Shown piece after piece: positions 40,352-53,204 of a DNA stretch of 64,000 nucleotides. Made by a program: the position numbers and the translations under genes. This stretch comes from Novosphingobium sp. Chol11. Lineage in GTDB: Bacteria > Pseudomonadota > Alphaproteobacteria > Sphingomonadales > Sphingomonadaceae. The stretch covers positions 1 to 64,000 of the forward strand of contig CAMDQO010000005.1 of assembly GCA_945906105.1 (NCBI GenBank), in the 5' to 3' direction. The stretch's first letter is position 1; each line of letters begins with the position of its first letter. The notes under the pieces are model-generated. The model searched no databases, had not been told where the DNA came from, and was given only the letters and a program-made list of their open reading frames with translations.

Positions 40352-42529
40352 ATGAGCACGATCATGAACCGCGTGCGACTCCTAGTATTCAATGCCGTCC
40401 TGAACGTGCTCGATTACCGTGTGCCGTCCGGCATGGAGATCGAGCTCGGCTCGGTGGTTGTCGCACCATTGGGACCGCGGCAGGTGGTGGGGATCGTCTG
40501 GGAGGCAGAGCGGCTGCCCGGCAACGAAGTTCCCGAGAGCAAGCTGCGCCCGCTGCTGGAAATGTTGCCGGTGCCGCCAATCCCCGCCCCCTTGCGCCGT
40601 CTGATCGAGTGGACTGCTGACTATTACTGCGCACCGCTCAATTCGGTGGCGCGCATGGCGCTGGCATCAGCGGCGGCCTTGCGCGGCGGCGGGACCATGA
40701 CCGAATACCGGCTGACGGGTATTGAACCCAAACGCCTAACACCGCAGCGCGCCGCCGCGATGGACGCGCTGGAGGGTGAGCAGGCGACGATCCGCGAACT
40801 GGCCGAACGGGCCAGCGTTTCCGAAGGCGTGCTGCGCGGCATGGTGGGATCGGGATTGCTAGAACCGGTGGTCGTCGATCTTGACCGCCCCTACCCACGC
40901 GCCCGCGCGGATTTCGCCCAGCCCAAGCTCAACGAGGACCAGCAGGCAGCTACCGACACCTTCGTTGCAGCGGTGCGCAAAGGCACCTTTGCCCCCTTCC
41001 TGCTCGATGGCGTAACCGGATCGGGCAAGACCGAATGCTATTTCGAGGCCATTGCCGAGGCGCTACGGCGCGGCGAGCAAGTGCTGGTCATGCTCCCCGA
41101 AATCGCCCTGACCGAAAACTTCCTGCGCCGCTTCGAAGCGCGCTTCGGCGTGCCGCCGCTGCTGTGGCATAGCTCGGTCAAGTCCACCGAGCGGCGGCGG
41201 GCGTGGCGGGCTGTCGTGAAAGGTGAGGCGCAAGTGGTGGTCGGCGCGCGCTCGGCGCTGTTCCTGCCCTATGCCAAACTTGGCCTGATCGTGGTGGACG
41301 AGGCGCATGAAGTGTCGTTCAAGCAGGACGACGGCGTGCGCTATAATGCCCGTGACGTGGCGGTGATGCGAGCGAAGTTTGAGCAAATCCCGGTGATCCT
41401 AGCCAGCGCCACTCCCGCGCTTGAATCAATGCAATTGGCCGAGGCCGGGGTTTACACCAAGATCGATCTGCCCGATCGTTTCGGCGGCGCGACCCTGCCC
41501 GAGATCAAAATTATCGATCTGCGCAAGGACATTCCCGAGCGCGGCCACTGGCTCGCTCCGCTTCTGGTCAAGGAGATGCAGCAGCGGCTGGAGCGCGGTG
41601 AGCAAAGCCTGCTGTTCCTTAACCGGCGTGGTTATGCCCCGCTGACGCTGTGCCGCAACTGCGGTTTTCGCTTCAAGTGCCCCCATTGCAGCGCATGGCT
41701 GATCGAACATCGCCTGTCACGCCGCCTGACCTGCCATCACTGCGGCTTTGAACATGGCGTGCCTGAGACCTGCCCCGAATGCGGCACCGGTGATTGCCTC
41801 GTCGCCTGCGGACCGGGGGTAGAACGCATCGCCGATGAGGTGCGCGAACTGATGCCCGAGGCGCGGATTGCTGTGGTGACATCCGACACGATCAATTCTC
41901 CCGCCAAAATCGCCGAGTTTGTCGAGGCGGCAGAGAACAAGCTGATCGATGTGATCGTTGGCACCCAGTTAGTGACCAAAGGCTATCACTTCCCGGAGCT
42001 GACACTGGTGGGCGTGGTCGATGCCGACATGGGCCTTGAAGGCGGCGATCTGCGCGCCGGTGAACGCAGTTATCAGCAGATTGCTCAGGTGGCAGGGCGT
42101 GCAGGGCGCGGTGAAAAACCCGGCGAAGTGCTGATCCAGACCCGCCACCCCGAAGCGCCGGTGATCCAGGCGCTGGCCAGCGGTGATCGCGATGCCTTCT
42201 ATGCCGCCGAAGCTGAATCGCGGCGTGATGCCATGGCTCCGCCGTTTGGGCGCTGGGCAGCGATCATCATTTCATCGGAGGACGAAGCCGAAGCCAAAGC
42301 CGCCGCCCGCCATATCGGAGCTGCCCGCCCTGATGTGCCCGATGTTTTCGTGATCGGCCCGGCCCCTGCCCCGCTATCGCTGCTGCGTGGGCGCTATCGC
42401 TATCGCTTCCTGATCAACGCCCGCCGCTCAGCCGAGCTCCAGACAATCATCCGAGGCTGGCTTGACCCGCTGAAATTCCCGAACGGTGTGCGGGTAGCCG
42501 TGGATATTGATCCTTACAGTTTCGTTTGA
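40352..42529 (+). CDS. priA: Replication-restart helicase PriA (725 aa)
   Basis: 3' DNA-binding domain at the N-terminus (RLLVFNAVLNVLDYRVPSGM), Walker A LLDGVTGSGKTECYFEA near 225, DEAH box VVDEAHEVSFKQ, zinc sites CRNCGFRFKCPHC and CHHCGFEHGVPETCPECG, and motif VI QVAGRAGRGEKPG. Reloads the replisome at stalled forks. Start ATG 40352; TTG 40340 and ATG 40364 are alternatives. Confidence 0.95.
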   Translation: MSTIMNRVRLLVFNAVLNVLDYRVPSGMEIELGSVVVAPLGPRQVVGIVWEAERLPGNEVPESKLRPLLEMLPVPPIPAPLRRLIEWTADYYCAPLNSVARMALASAAALRGGGTMTEYRLTGIEPKRLTPQRAAAMDALEGEQATIRELAERASVSEGVLRGMVGSGLLEPVVVDLDRPYPRARADFAQPKLNEDQQAATDTFVAAVRKGTFAPFLLDGVTGSGKTECYFEAIAEALRRGEQVLVMLPEIALTENFLRRFEARFGVPPLLWHSSVKSTERRRAWRAVVKGEAQVVVGARSALFLPYAKLGLIVVDEAHEVSFKQDDGVRYNARDVAVMRAKFEQIPVILASATPALESMQLAEAGVYTKIDLPDRFGGATLPEIKIIDLRKDIPERGHWLAPLLVKEMQQRLERGEQSLLFLNRRGYAPLTLCRNCGFRFKCPHCSAWLIEHRLSRRLTCHHCGFEHGVPETCPECGTGDCLVACGPGVERIADEVRELMPEARIAVVTSDTINSPAKIAEFVEAAENKLIDVIVGTQLVTKGYHFPELTLVGVVDADMGLEGGDLRAGERSYQQIAQVAGRAGRGEKPGEVLIQTRHPEAPVIQALASGDRDAFYAAEAESRRDAMAPPFGRWAAIIISSEDEAEAKAAARHIGAARPDVPDVFVIGPAPAPLSLLRGRYRYRFLINARRSAELQTIIRGWLDPLKFPNGVRVAVDIDPYSFV

Positions 42530-43456
42530 TCAATCAAAAACACCAGCAGTTCTATCACGCTCCAGCCGCCGCCGCACCCAGCGCGGCGGCATGATATGGC
42601 CAGCCTTGATCGCCCGCAAAGTCAGCCACAGACCCGCCAGCGACGCCACCAGCAGCGCAATAACCGAGGCCTCCAGCCCGAAAGCGCCGCCGGAAAGCAG
42701 CTCCGGTCCTGAAAGCTGCGCTTCGACCAACCCGCGCACCGGATGGCCAGATACCGGCACATCGAACACCAGCCCCTGCGCCACGTTCCAGCCAAAATGG
42801 ATGCCAATCGCCAGCCACAGCGACCGGGTGAGCATATAGGCCGCGCCGAGCATGATCCCCGCCTCGATGGCGATGGCGACCGATGAAAAGACCGTGGCGT
42901 TATCATTGCCGAGATGGGCCAGCCCGAACAGCGCCGAGGTGATCGCCAGCGCTGCCCAGCTGCCCGCAAACTCCTCGATCCAGCGAAACAATATCCCGCG
43001 AAACAGCACTTCCTCGACAAAGGCAGCGACCAGTCCTCCGCCGAACAGGATGATCACCGCATCCTCACCGCCGCCCGGCCCGATGATGCGATAAACGCCC
43101 ACGAGTGCGGCCAGAGCGACAACCAGCGCCATCAGCGCCGCGCCGCCCGTAATACCAAGGCCCACCTGCTTCAGCGCAGATGCAAGCGGCAGATCATCAT
43201 GCCGCCGCTCACCCAGATAGCGAATGGCCAGTTTGCAGATCAGGAACACCAGACCGACTGAAACACTGGCCTGAATGGCAATTGCCGCATTCTTCCCGAG
43301 CAGTGCCGGCAGGCCGCTCAGCGCTTTGCCGGTGCCAATGATTGTCCCCAGCACCAGCGCCAGTGACACCAGCATGGCCACCAGCGGAAAATCCCAGATC
43401 CTGCGCCACAGCGGTGGCCTGGCGGCAGTGCCTGTTCCAGTATCAACCAAGGCCAT
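42530..43456 (-). CDS. CPBP intramembrane metalloprotease (308 aa)
   Basis: Around eight membrane helices and the Abi/CAAX-protease motifs: EEVLFRGILFRWI (EExxxR), LFGLAHLGN (FxxxH) and IHFGWNVAQ (HxxxN). A family involved in peptide processing at the membrane; substrate unknown. Immediately convergent with priA (no gap). Confidence 0.9.
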   Translation of the reverse strand: MALVDTGTGTAARPPLWRRIWDFPLVAMLVSLALVLGTIIGTGKALSGLPALLGKNAAIAIQASVSVGLVFLICKLAIRYLGERRHDDLPLASALKQVGLGITGGAALMALVVALAALVGVYRIIGPGGGEDAVIILFGGGLVAAFVEEVLFRGILFRWIEEFAGSWAALAITSALFGLAHLGNDNATVFSSVAIAIEAGIMLGAAYMLTRSLWLAIGIHFGWNVAQGLVFDVPVSGHPVRGLVEAQLSGPELLSGGAFGLEASVIALLVASLAGLWLTLRAIKAGHIMPPRWVRRRLERDRTAGVFD

Positions 43457-43580
43457 CGCTCAATCCCCCCGTGTGTTGCTGCCACCTTCTCTCCCAACTA
43501 GGCGTGCTTGTCGAGCAGATCGCCACCCCCCTTGCATCCCGAGCAATGCTAGGCGACATAAAGCGGCAGGGGATGAATCG

Positions 43581-45254
43581 ATGAAAACTTTCCGACACTT
43601 GCTCGCCTCCATTACGGCCATGCTGCTGATCGCTTGGCCCGCCGCCGCCTTTGCCGGCTGGACCCGCGCCGATACGCACAACTTCATTATCTACAGCAAT
43701 GGCGACCGCGACGGGCTGGAACAATTTGCCAAGGACGTTGAACGCTTCGATGGCTTGCTGCGCTTGCGGCTGAAAGTGCAGCGAGACCCCACCCCGAACC
43801 GGCTGACAATTTTCGTGGTCGAATCTCAGGGTACGGTGAATGAACTGCTGGGCGCTGACGGACTGATCGCCGGGTTCTATGTCCCGACCAGCGATGGCAG
43901 TTATGCCGTGATCAATCGCGCGAAAAAGAGCGACCTTCGCGGGATTGATGGCAAGACCATCCTGTTCCACGAATATGCTCACCACTTCATGTTCCGCAAT
44001 TTCACCGCACCTTACCCGGGCTGGTATGTCGAGGGTTTCGCCGAATTCGTCTCCACCGCCACGATCGCTCCAGATGGCAGCTGGACGCTGGGCAAGACCG
44101 CGTTTCATCGCGGTCAGACGCTGATGCAGGAGAACCAGATTTCGATCGAAAAGGTGCTCGAACGCCCGAACCGGATGACCGGTGCGGAAGTTCTGCAATT
44201 CTACGCACGGTCATGGCTGCTGGTGCATATGCTCAGCACCCAGCCACAATATGCCGGCAAGCTGGAAGCCTATCTCAAAGCGACGACTTCCGGCACCCCG
44301 AGCCTTGAAGCAGCGAAAGCAGTATTCGGAGATTCCAAAGCACTTGAGAAGGCGCTCCATGCCTATCTGGGCAAAGGGATCAGCTATGTCTCGTCAAACA
44401 AGCCCATCACGGTTGATGGCGACATGACGATCACCGCGCTTGATGCCACCCGGTCACGCCTGATTGATTTTGGCTTGCAGCGCCGCGCCGGAGGGCAGCT
44501 AAAGCAGGCGCGCGATGGCTTGCTGAGCTTCACCAGCGCCAATCCGCAAAATGCAGAGGGCTGGGTCGAACTGGCTCAGGTCGAATATGGGCTGATCGGG
44601 GAAGCAGTGGGCAAAGCCGAGGCCGAAAAGCGCAAGACCGAAACCAAGAAAAAGCCCAAGGCCGCTGACAAAGACAAGACCAAGAACAAGGATGACGAAG
44701 AAGATCCCGAGATCGAGGTTGTCGCCATGCGCGATGATGATCCGCCTGCAGCCCATGCCAATGACTCGCTGATCGAAGGCTATGTTGATCGCGCGCTGGC
44801 GATTGATCCCAATAATCCGCGCGCCAATGCGCTGAAGGGCGAGATTGCTACCTGGCGGCTGAAAGCGGCTAATGAAACCTCTGCGGCAAAATGGCAGACT
44901 GCGCGCGGCTGGTATCGCAAGGCCATCACTGCCGAACCGCACAATATCAGGGCGCTGCTGGGTTGGTATGAATCGTTCGGACGTCAGGGTAAGGCTGCGC
45001 CAGTCAATGCCAGTGCCGGCTTGGAATCCGCCTTCTCACTCGCTCCTGAGGCGACAGACGTGCGCCGCCGTCTGGCCTTCGATTATGCCCATCGCGGTGA
45101 TTTCGATCAGGCTCTGGGGCTGATCAAGGTCATCGCCTATGCCCCGCACAGCAGCCAGCTTGGCAAAGCCCTGCTCAGGCGGATCGAAGCGATGAAGCTC
45201 GATGCGGAACAGAAAGCTGCTGATGACAAGGAAGCGCAGAAAAAAGCTGGCTAG
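43581..45254 (+). CDS. Secreted HExxH-type protein with TPR-like repeats (557 aa)
   Basis: Signal peptide MKTFRHLLASITAMLLIAWP cut after FAG. Residues ~30-200 form a DUF1570-like putative metalloprotease with LFHEYAHHFM near 133 and a Glu in VEGFAEFVS. Tetratricopeptide-like repeats follow (~300-540), interrupted by a Lys/Asp/Glu-rich stretch (~360-390). ATG 43581 has AGGGG 8 bases upstream. Likely periplasmic. Confidence 0.75.
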   Translation: MKTFRHLLASITAMLLIAWPAAAFAGWTRADTHNFIIYSNGDRDGLEQFAKDVERFDGLLRLRLKVQRDPTPNRLTIFVVESQGTVNELLGADGLIAGFYVPTSDGSYAVINRAKKSDLRGIDGKTILFHEYAHHFMFRNFTAPYPGWYVEGFAEFVSTATIAPDGSWTLGKTAFHRGQTLMQENQISIEKVLERPNRMTGAEVLQFYARSWLLVHMLSTQPQYAGKLEAYLKATTSGTPSLEAAKAVFGDSKALEKALHAYLGKGISYVSSNKPITVDGDMTITALDATRSRLIDFGLQRRAGGQLKQARDGLLSFTSANPQNAEGWVELAQVEYGLIGEAVGKAEAEKRKTETKKKPKAADKDKTKNKDDEEDPEIEVVAMRDDDPPAAHANDSLIEGYVDRALAIDPNNPRANALKGEIATWRLKAANETSAAKWQTARGWYRKAITAEPHNIRALLGWYESFGRQGKAAPVNASAGLESAFSLAPEATDVRRRLAFDYAHRGDFDQALGLIKVIAYAPHSSQLGKALLRRIEAMKLDAEQKAADDKEAQKKAG

Positions 45255-46294
45255 CTCCCCCCTTCACGCTCCAGCAGCCGCTGCTTGATCTCCAGCCCAT
45301 AGGCATAGCCGCCAAGGCTGCCATCCGTGCGGATTACCCGGTGGCAGGGGATCAGCACCGCGACATTGTTCGCGCCATTGGCGCTGCCCGCCGCGCGCAC
45401 CGCTCCTGGTTTGCCGACGGCGGCGGCGATCTGCGCGTAGCTGCGGGTTTCGCCTTTGGGGATGCGGCGCAGTTCGCGCCAGACGGCTTCCTGAAAAGCG
45501 GTGCCTTTGACATCGAGCGGGATGTGGCTGGCATCGCCGGGACTCTCGACAGCGGCAATCACCTGCCCGAGCAGTTCCGCGAACGGTGCATCGCCGGGGG
45601 CCAGATCGGCATGGGGGAAACGGGCGCGCAAATCTTCACTACCCTCATTGAACGACAACCGGCACACGCCTTTGTCGGTTGCCGCGACGAGCATCTCGCC
45701 CAGAGTAGTCGCCACCACCGCCCAGCGGATTGTCACGCCCTTGCCGCCAGAGGCCCACGCTGATGGCGTCATGCCCATTCTCCCCTCACTCGCCGCATAA
45801 AAGCGCGATGGCGCGCTAAACCCGGCATCATACAGTGCATTGGTCACGCGTTCGCCTGCCGTTAGCGCGGCGCTCGCCCGCTCCAAGCGCAGCGCGCGCG
45901 AATAGGCAGCAGGTGAAAGCCCGGTCATCCGCTTGAACAACCGCTGGAAATGTGAGACCGAATAGCCCGCATCCGCCGCCAATCCCGCCAGTGCCAATGG
46001 CTCCTCACTCGCCTTGATCGCTGTGATCGCCGCCAGAACGGCTTTTTCATCGCGCGAAACATCATCGGGCAGGCAGCGTTTGCATGGGCGCAGACCTTCA
46101 GTGCGCGCCGCCGTGCCGTCAGCAAAAAAACGCACGTTCGCGCGCAGCGGATGCCGCGCGGCGCAGCTGGGGCGGCAGTAAATCCCAGTGGACAGCACCC
46201 CCGTCACAAACCGCCCGTCAAAGGCACGGTCGCGTGTGAGCACGGCGGTCCAGCACAGGTCTTCAGATAATGGCTCTTCCATCATGGCGATCAT
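45251..46294 (-). CDS. ada: Bifunctional Ada: adaptive response regulator and O6-alkylguanine methyltransferase (347 aa)
   Basis: Zinc N-domain TGIYCRPSCAA ... PCKRCLPDD takes methyl groups from phosphotriesters; an AraC-type HTH follows (LAGLAADAGYSVSHFQRLFK), then a methyltransferase domain with IPCHRVIRTDGSLGGY, whose Cys accepts alkyl groups from guanine O6. ATG 46294 is favoured by AGGAG 7 bases upstream. Methylated Ada would activate its own promoter. Overlaps the upstream convergent gene by 4 bases. Confidence 0.94.
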   Translation of the reverse strand: MIAMMEEPLSEDLCWTAVLTRDRAFDGRFVTGVLSTGIYCRPSCAARHPLRANVRFFADGTAARTEGLRPCKRCLPDDVSRDEKAVLAAITAIKASEEPLALAGLAADAGYSVSHFQRLFKRMTGLSPAAYSRALRLERASAALTAGERVTNALYDAGFSAPSRFYAASEGRMGMTPSAWASGGKGVTIRWAVVATTLGEMLVAATDKGVCRLSFNEGSEDLRARFPHADLAPGDAPFAELLGQVIAAVESPGDASHIPLDVKGTAFQEAVWRELRRIPKGETRSYAQIAAAVGKPGAVRAAGSANGANNVAVLIPCHRVIRTDGSLGGYAYGLEIKQRLLEREGGS

Positions 46295-46478
46295 GGCATG
46301 GCTCCTGAAATCGTGAAATGAAATCGTGAAACAGTGCCCTGACATTACCCCGGCCAAAAACGCGCCACATCCCGCTGCTTGCTATCAAACCATTTCGGGC
46401 AAACTGTGCCTCCCATATCTTGGTGCTTGCGATTGCAGCGCAGCGCGACATAGTCACCTGCCTATCGGAGGATCGCCT

Positions 46479-48035
46479 GTGCGCTCTGTTGTTTCGCTGC
46501 TCTGTCTGATTGTTCTGGCCTTCGTGGCCGTGCCGCAGCGTCTTGCCGCCGATCCGGCAGACATTGCCGCTGCCGCGCGCGGGGTGGTGCGGGTGGTGCT
46601 GATCTCGGATAACGAGGACGGGGTTGGGCTGGTCGGTCATGGCTCAGGCTTCGCCGTCGGGCCTAATCTGGTCGTCACTAACGCCCATGTCGTCGAGCCG
46701 CTGATGAATAATCAGACGATGCGCATCGGCGTTGTGCCATCGCAGGGCAAGAGCGGCTATTTCGCGCGGGTCATCGCCTATTCACCGCGCAACGATCTGG
46801 CACTCCTGAAACTGAGCGAGGCAGGTTCGCTGGTGCCATCCACCCTGTTTACCGGCGCGGTGACTGACGGGCAGGATGTCTGGGCGGTTGGCTATCCGGG
46901 CAATGTCGATGTGGCGCAGGGATTTTCTGCGGCTGACTATATGACCCCCACCCAGCCGGTGAAAACGCACGGCAATGTTTCTGCGGGGCGCTCTAACCGG
47001 CAGTTCGAGACCCTGCTGCACTCCGCCCAGATCGCTTCGGGTAATTCGGGCGGGCCGCTGCTGGACGCTTGCGGACGGGTGATGGGGGCCAACTCCTATG
47101 GGACGCAGGCCGCATCAGGCGCGGACAGTTCGTTCTATTTCGCGGTTTCGATGCGCGAAATTTCGCGTTTCCTCCTCGCCAACGGGGTGAAAGCGGCGAT
47201 GACTGGTGAGCCTTGCCGCAGTCAGGCAGAATTTCTCAGCGCCGAGGAACAGCGACTGGCCGATGAAAAGGCCGCCGCCGATGACCTGTCACGCGCCGAT
47301 GCCGACAAGCAGGGCGCCGCGCTCGCCAAGGCAACACGCGAGGCGGAGCTTGATGTCATCGCAACCCGCGAAAACCGCATGGCGCTGTCGGGCCTCGCTC
47401 TGCTGCTGGCGCTGCTCGCAGGCGGCACGGCCTTCGTTATGGGGCAACAGAACAAGGCGAGAGAGCGCAAGATCGCCACTATCGCTGCCGGAGCTTTGCT
47501 GATCGGCGCGGTTGTCGCCTGGTTCTCACGCCCGGCGATCAGCGAAATTGATTCCCGCGCCAAGGAAATGGCCGCCAGCCAGATGCCGACCAGCGCTGCC
47601 AGCGAAACCAGTTCAGCACCTTTAGTAAAAGACACTGCTCTGATCTGCGTGATTGATTCTGCCCGCAGCCGCATCACCGTTTCGCCGACCACCGATGTGC
47701 CGGTGAGCTGGAGCGCGGACGGCTGCGTCAACGCCAAGACCCAATATGGTCTGTCTGGCGATGGCTGGTCACGCATCCTCGCGCCTAATTCGGAAGATAC
47801 CGTGACCATCGCCGCTTATGATCCGGCAACACGCGCCTATGTTACCAATCGCTATCTGCTCGATGCCGAAGCCATGGCCAAAGTGCGGCTTGCGCGCGGC
47901 AAATATAAGCCGCCAAGCTGCGGCGGCGGCGAAGCCGAAGCGCGGCGGTTGGGTGATGCTCAGGCGGCGGTAAAGGCGCTGCTGCCCGGCCAACCAAACG
48001 AGCGGCTGGTATATAAGTGTTCGGCTACGCGCTAA
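46479..48035 (+). CDS. Trypsin-like serine protease with central membrane pair (518 aa)
   Basis: Start GTG 46479 with GGAGG 7 bases upstream. N-terminal signal/anchor SVVSLLCLIVLAFVAVPQ, then a chymotrypsin-fold domain: His in VTNAHVVEP, Asp in NDLALLKL, Ser in QIASGNSGGPLLD. A coiled-coil-like AEEQRLADEKAAADDLSRAD leads to two transmembrane helices (~305-325 and ~335-352), and a C-terminal domain of ~160 residues without a recognised family. DegP-like catalytic part but no PDZ domain. Confidence 0.82.
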   Translation: MRSVVSLLCLIVLAFVAVPQRLAADPADIAAAARGVVRVVLISDNEDGVGLVGHGSGFAVGPNLVVTNAHVVEPLMNNQTMRIGVVPSQGKSGYFARVIAYSPRNDLALLKLSEAGSLVPSTLFTGAVTDGQDVWAVGYPGNVDVAQGFSAADYMTPTQPVKTHGNVSAGRSNRQFETLLHSAQIASGNSGGPLLDACGRVMGANSYGTQAASGADSSFYFAVSMREISRFLLANGVKAAMTGEPCRSQAEFLSAEEQRLADEKAAADDLSRADADKQGAALAKATREAELDVIATRENRMALSGLALLLALLAGGTAFVMGQQNKARERKIATIAAGALLIGAVVAWFSRPAISEIDSRAKEMAASQMPTSAASETSSAPLVKDTALICVIDSARSRITVSPTTDVPVSWSADGCVNAKTQYGLSGDGWSRILAPNSEDTVTIAAYDPATRAYVTNRYLLDAEAMAKVRLARGKYKPPSCGGGEAEARRLGDAQAAVKALLPGQPNERLVYKCSATR

Positions 48036-48262
48036 CGAATCACCTGCGCGGCAATCGCCTCGGCGATCAACTCGTCACTTCGGAAATCAAGCACAGCGGC
48101 ACTTAAGCAAACCCGCAGCGGACAACTAAGCGCAGCTTGTGCTTCAGCTACCTTGCATCGCAGCACAATCGTCGCTATGCGCGCCCCCGTCGACAGGCGG
48201 CTTGCCCATTGGGTGGGTCAATTCAGTCCTGACGGTCACCCGGTATGAAGGAACCGATACGC

Positions 48263-48817
48263 GTGGAGAATTCCGGCGGCATTACGGCCAGCTTGCAAGG
48301 GCGCTACGCCTCTGCGCTGTTTGATCTAGCCAGCGAGCAAGGCTCGGTGGCTGTGGTCGAGGGCGACCTCGTCAATCTGGGTGAAGCGATCAGTGTTTCG
48401 ACTGATCTCGCCGGACTGATTCGCAATCCGCGCATCACGCGTGAAGCTGCGGGGCAGGCGATGGACAACATCACCAAGCTGCTGAAGCTTTCGCCGCTGA
48501 CCAAGAACTTCCTCGGTGTGCTGGCCGCCAACCGCCGTCTTGCCGCCCTGCCGCTTATCGTCAGCGCCTTCGCCAGCATCGCCGCCGCCCAGCGCGGTGA
48601 GGTAACGGCCGAAGTTACCAGCGCCCATGCCCTTTCCGCCGCTCAGTTGACGGCGCTTTCCGCCAAGCTGAAAGCGCGTGAAGGCAAGGACGTCAAAATT
48701 ACCGCCAGCGTCGATCCTGCCATTCTTGGTGGTCTGGTCGTTCGCATCGGCTCCAAGCAGATCGATAGCTCGATCCGCACCCGTCTCAATTCTCTCGCGC
48801 ATGCGATGAAGGGCTGA
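48263..48817 (+). CDS. atpH: ATP synthase subunit delta (184 aa)
   Basis: First gene of the F1 operon. N-terminal [20 protein letters not shown] and the C-terminal [21 protein letters not shown] signature fit OSCP/delta. GTG 48263 is preferred to ATG 48245: AAGGA lies ~9 bases before it and it gives the usual short N-terminus. The 227 bases before it show no clear gene or promoter. Confidence 0.93.
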   Translation: MENSGGITASLQGRYASALFDLASEQGSVAVVEGDLVNLGEAISVSTDLAGLIRNPRITREAAGQAMDNITKLLKLSPLTKNFLGVLAANRRLAALPLIVSAFASIAAAQRGEVTAEVTSAHALSAAQLTALSAKLKAREGKDVKITASVDPAILGGLVVRIGSKQIDSSIRTRLNSLAHAMKG

Positions 48818-48831
48818 AAGCTCTTCCTTAA

Positions 48832-50382
<1,551 letters not shown>

Positions 50383-50408
50383 CCCTCTGACGCGCTGAAG
50401 GAGCCATA

Positions 50409-51287
50409 ATGGCCTCGCTGAAGGAACTAAAAGGGCGGATCAACTCGGTCAAATCGACCCAGAAGATCACCAAGGCCAAGCAGATGGTCGCCGCTGCCAA
50501 GCTGCGCCGGGCGCAGGCTGCTGCCGAAGCGGCGCGTCCCTATGGCGTGAAGATGGCCGAAGTCATGGGCAGTCTTGCATCCAAGATTTCGGTGAGCGAC
50601 AGTTCGCCGAAGCTGATTGCGGGCACCGGCAAAGACCAGATCCATCTGCTGGTTGTCGCCAATTCCGACAAGGGACTGTGCGGCGCGTTCAACTCGAACA
50701 TCGTCCGCGCGGCCAAGGCACGGGCTGAAGAGCTCAAGGCCGATGGCAAGACTGTCCTGTTCTACCTCATCGGCCGCAAGGGCCGCGCGCCGATCATGCG
50801 CGATTGGCCCAAGTCGATCCTGCACCACTTCGATACCACCGATGTCCGCGATCCCGGCTATGCCGAAGCGGAGCGGATCGTGGCCGAACTGGTCGCGCTT
50901 TATGAGCAGGGCAAGTTCGACAAGGCGCACCTGTTCTTCTCGAAGTTCAAGAACGCTCTGACGCAGGAACCCACCGAGCAGCAGATCATCCCCGTTCCCG
51001 CCCCCAAGGTGGCAGCAGTTGGTGGATCTGGCGCAGCGGTGGAATATGAGCCCGATGAAGATGAAGTACTCGTCGAGCTGCTGCCGCGTTACCTCAAGAC
51101 CCAAATTTTCGGCGCACTGCTTGAAAACATGGCCAGCGAACAGGGCGCGTCGATGACCGCGATGGACAACGCCACGCGCAACGCCGGCGATCTGATCAAC
51201 AAGCTGACCATCCAGTACAACCGCAGCCGTCAGGCCGCGATCACCACTGAACTCATCGAAATTATTGCTGGCGCGGAAGCGCTGTAG
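50409..51287 (+). CDS. atpG: ATP synthase subunit gamma (292 aa)
   Basis: N-terminal helix [20 protein letters not shown] and C-terminal helix [19 protein letters not shown] form the rotor coiled coil. [14 protein letters not shown] is the gamma signature. Confidence 0.97.
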   Translation: MASLKELKGRINSVKSTQKITKAKQMVAAAKLRRAQAAAEAARPYGVKMAEVMGSLASKISVSDSSPKLIAGTGKDQIHLLVVANSDKGLCGAFNSNIVRAAKARAEELKADGKTVLFYLIGRKGRAPIMRDWPKSILHHFDTTDVRDPGYAEAERIVAELVALYEQGKFDKAHLFFSKFKNALTQEPTEQQIIPVPAPKVAAVGGSGAAVEYEPDEDEVLVELLPRYLKTQIFGALLENMASEQGASMTAMDNATRNAGDLINKLTIQYNRSRQAAITTELIEIIAGAEAL

Positions 51288-51322
51288 CAACTGCACAAGA
51301 ACATGGCGCGAATGCGCTGTAG

Positions 51323-52852
<1,530 letters not shown>

Positions 52853-52858
52853 TTCGAC

Positions 52859-53116
52859 ATGGCATTGCACTTTGAACTCGTCACCCCGGCCAAGCTGGTC
52901 CGCTCCGAGGAAGTCCACATGGTGGTCGTCCCCGGCGGCGAAGGCGATTTCGGCGTGCTTCAGGGCCATGCGCCCGTCATGTCAACGATCCGCGACGGCG
53001 CGCTGATGGTTTACAAGACCGAAGGCGCGGTGCCTGAAGAAATTCAGGTGCGCGGCGGCTTTGCCGAAGTCAGCGACAAGGGCCTGACGGTTCTGGCCGA
53101 GTCAGTGATCGGCTAA
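52859..53116 (+). CDS. atpC: ATP synthase subunit epsilon (85 aa)
   Basis: Beta-sandwich domain only: [40 protein letters not shown]. At 85 aa it lacks the C-terminal helical hairpin that inhibits ATP hydrolysis in longer epsilon subunits, as is common in alphaproteobacteria. Last gene of the operon. Confidence 0.95.
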   Translation: MALHFELVTPAKLVRSEEVHMVVVPGGEGDFGVLQGHAPVMSTIRDGALMVYKTEGAVPEEIQVRGGFAEVSDKGLTVLAESVIG

Positions 53117-53143
53117 ACCTCTCCCGAACTTTATGAACACGGC

Positions 53144-53171
53144 AAACGGGGCGGGTCATTCCGTCCCGTTT
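53144..53171 (+). terminator. Terminator of the F1 ATPase operon
   Basis: Stem AAACGGGGCGG (53144-53154) with CCGTCCCGTTT (53161-53171), one G-T pair, 6-base loop, followed by CCTTTTGG; 27 bases after atpC. Confidence 0.8.
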
Positions 53172-53204
53172 CCTTTTGGGGCAAGATCAGCTTAGATCAG
53201 ATTG

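Noticed and set aside
48033..48160. Minus-strand frame ending VLDFRSDELIAEAIAAQVIR
   Set aside because: About 44 codons from a GTG, helical-looking, but no ribosome site or homologue recalled; cannot separate from chance.
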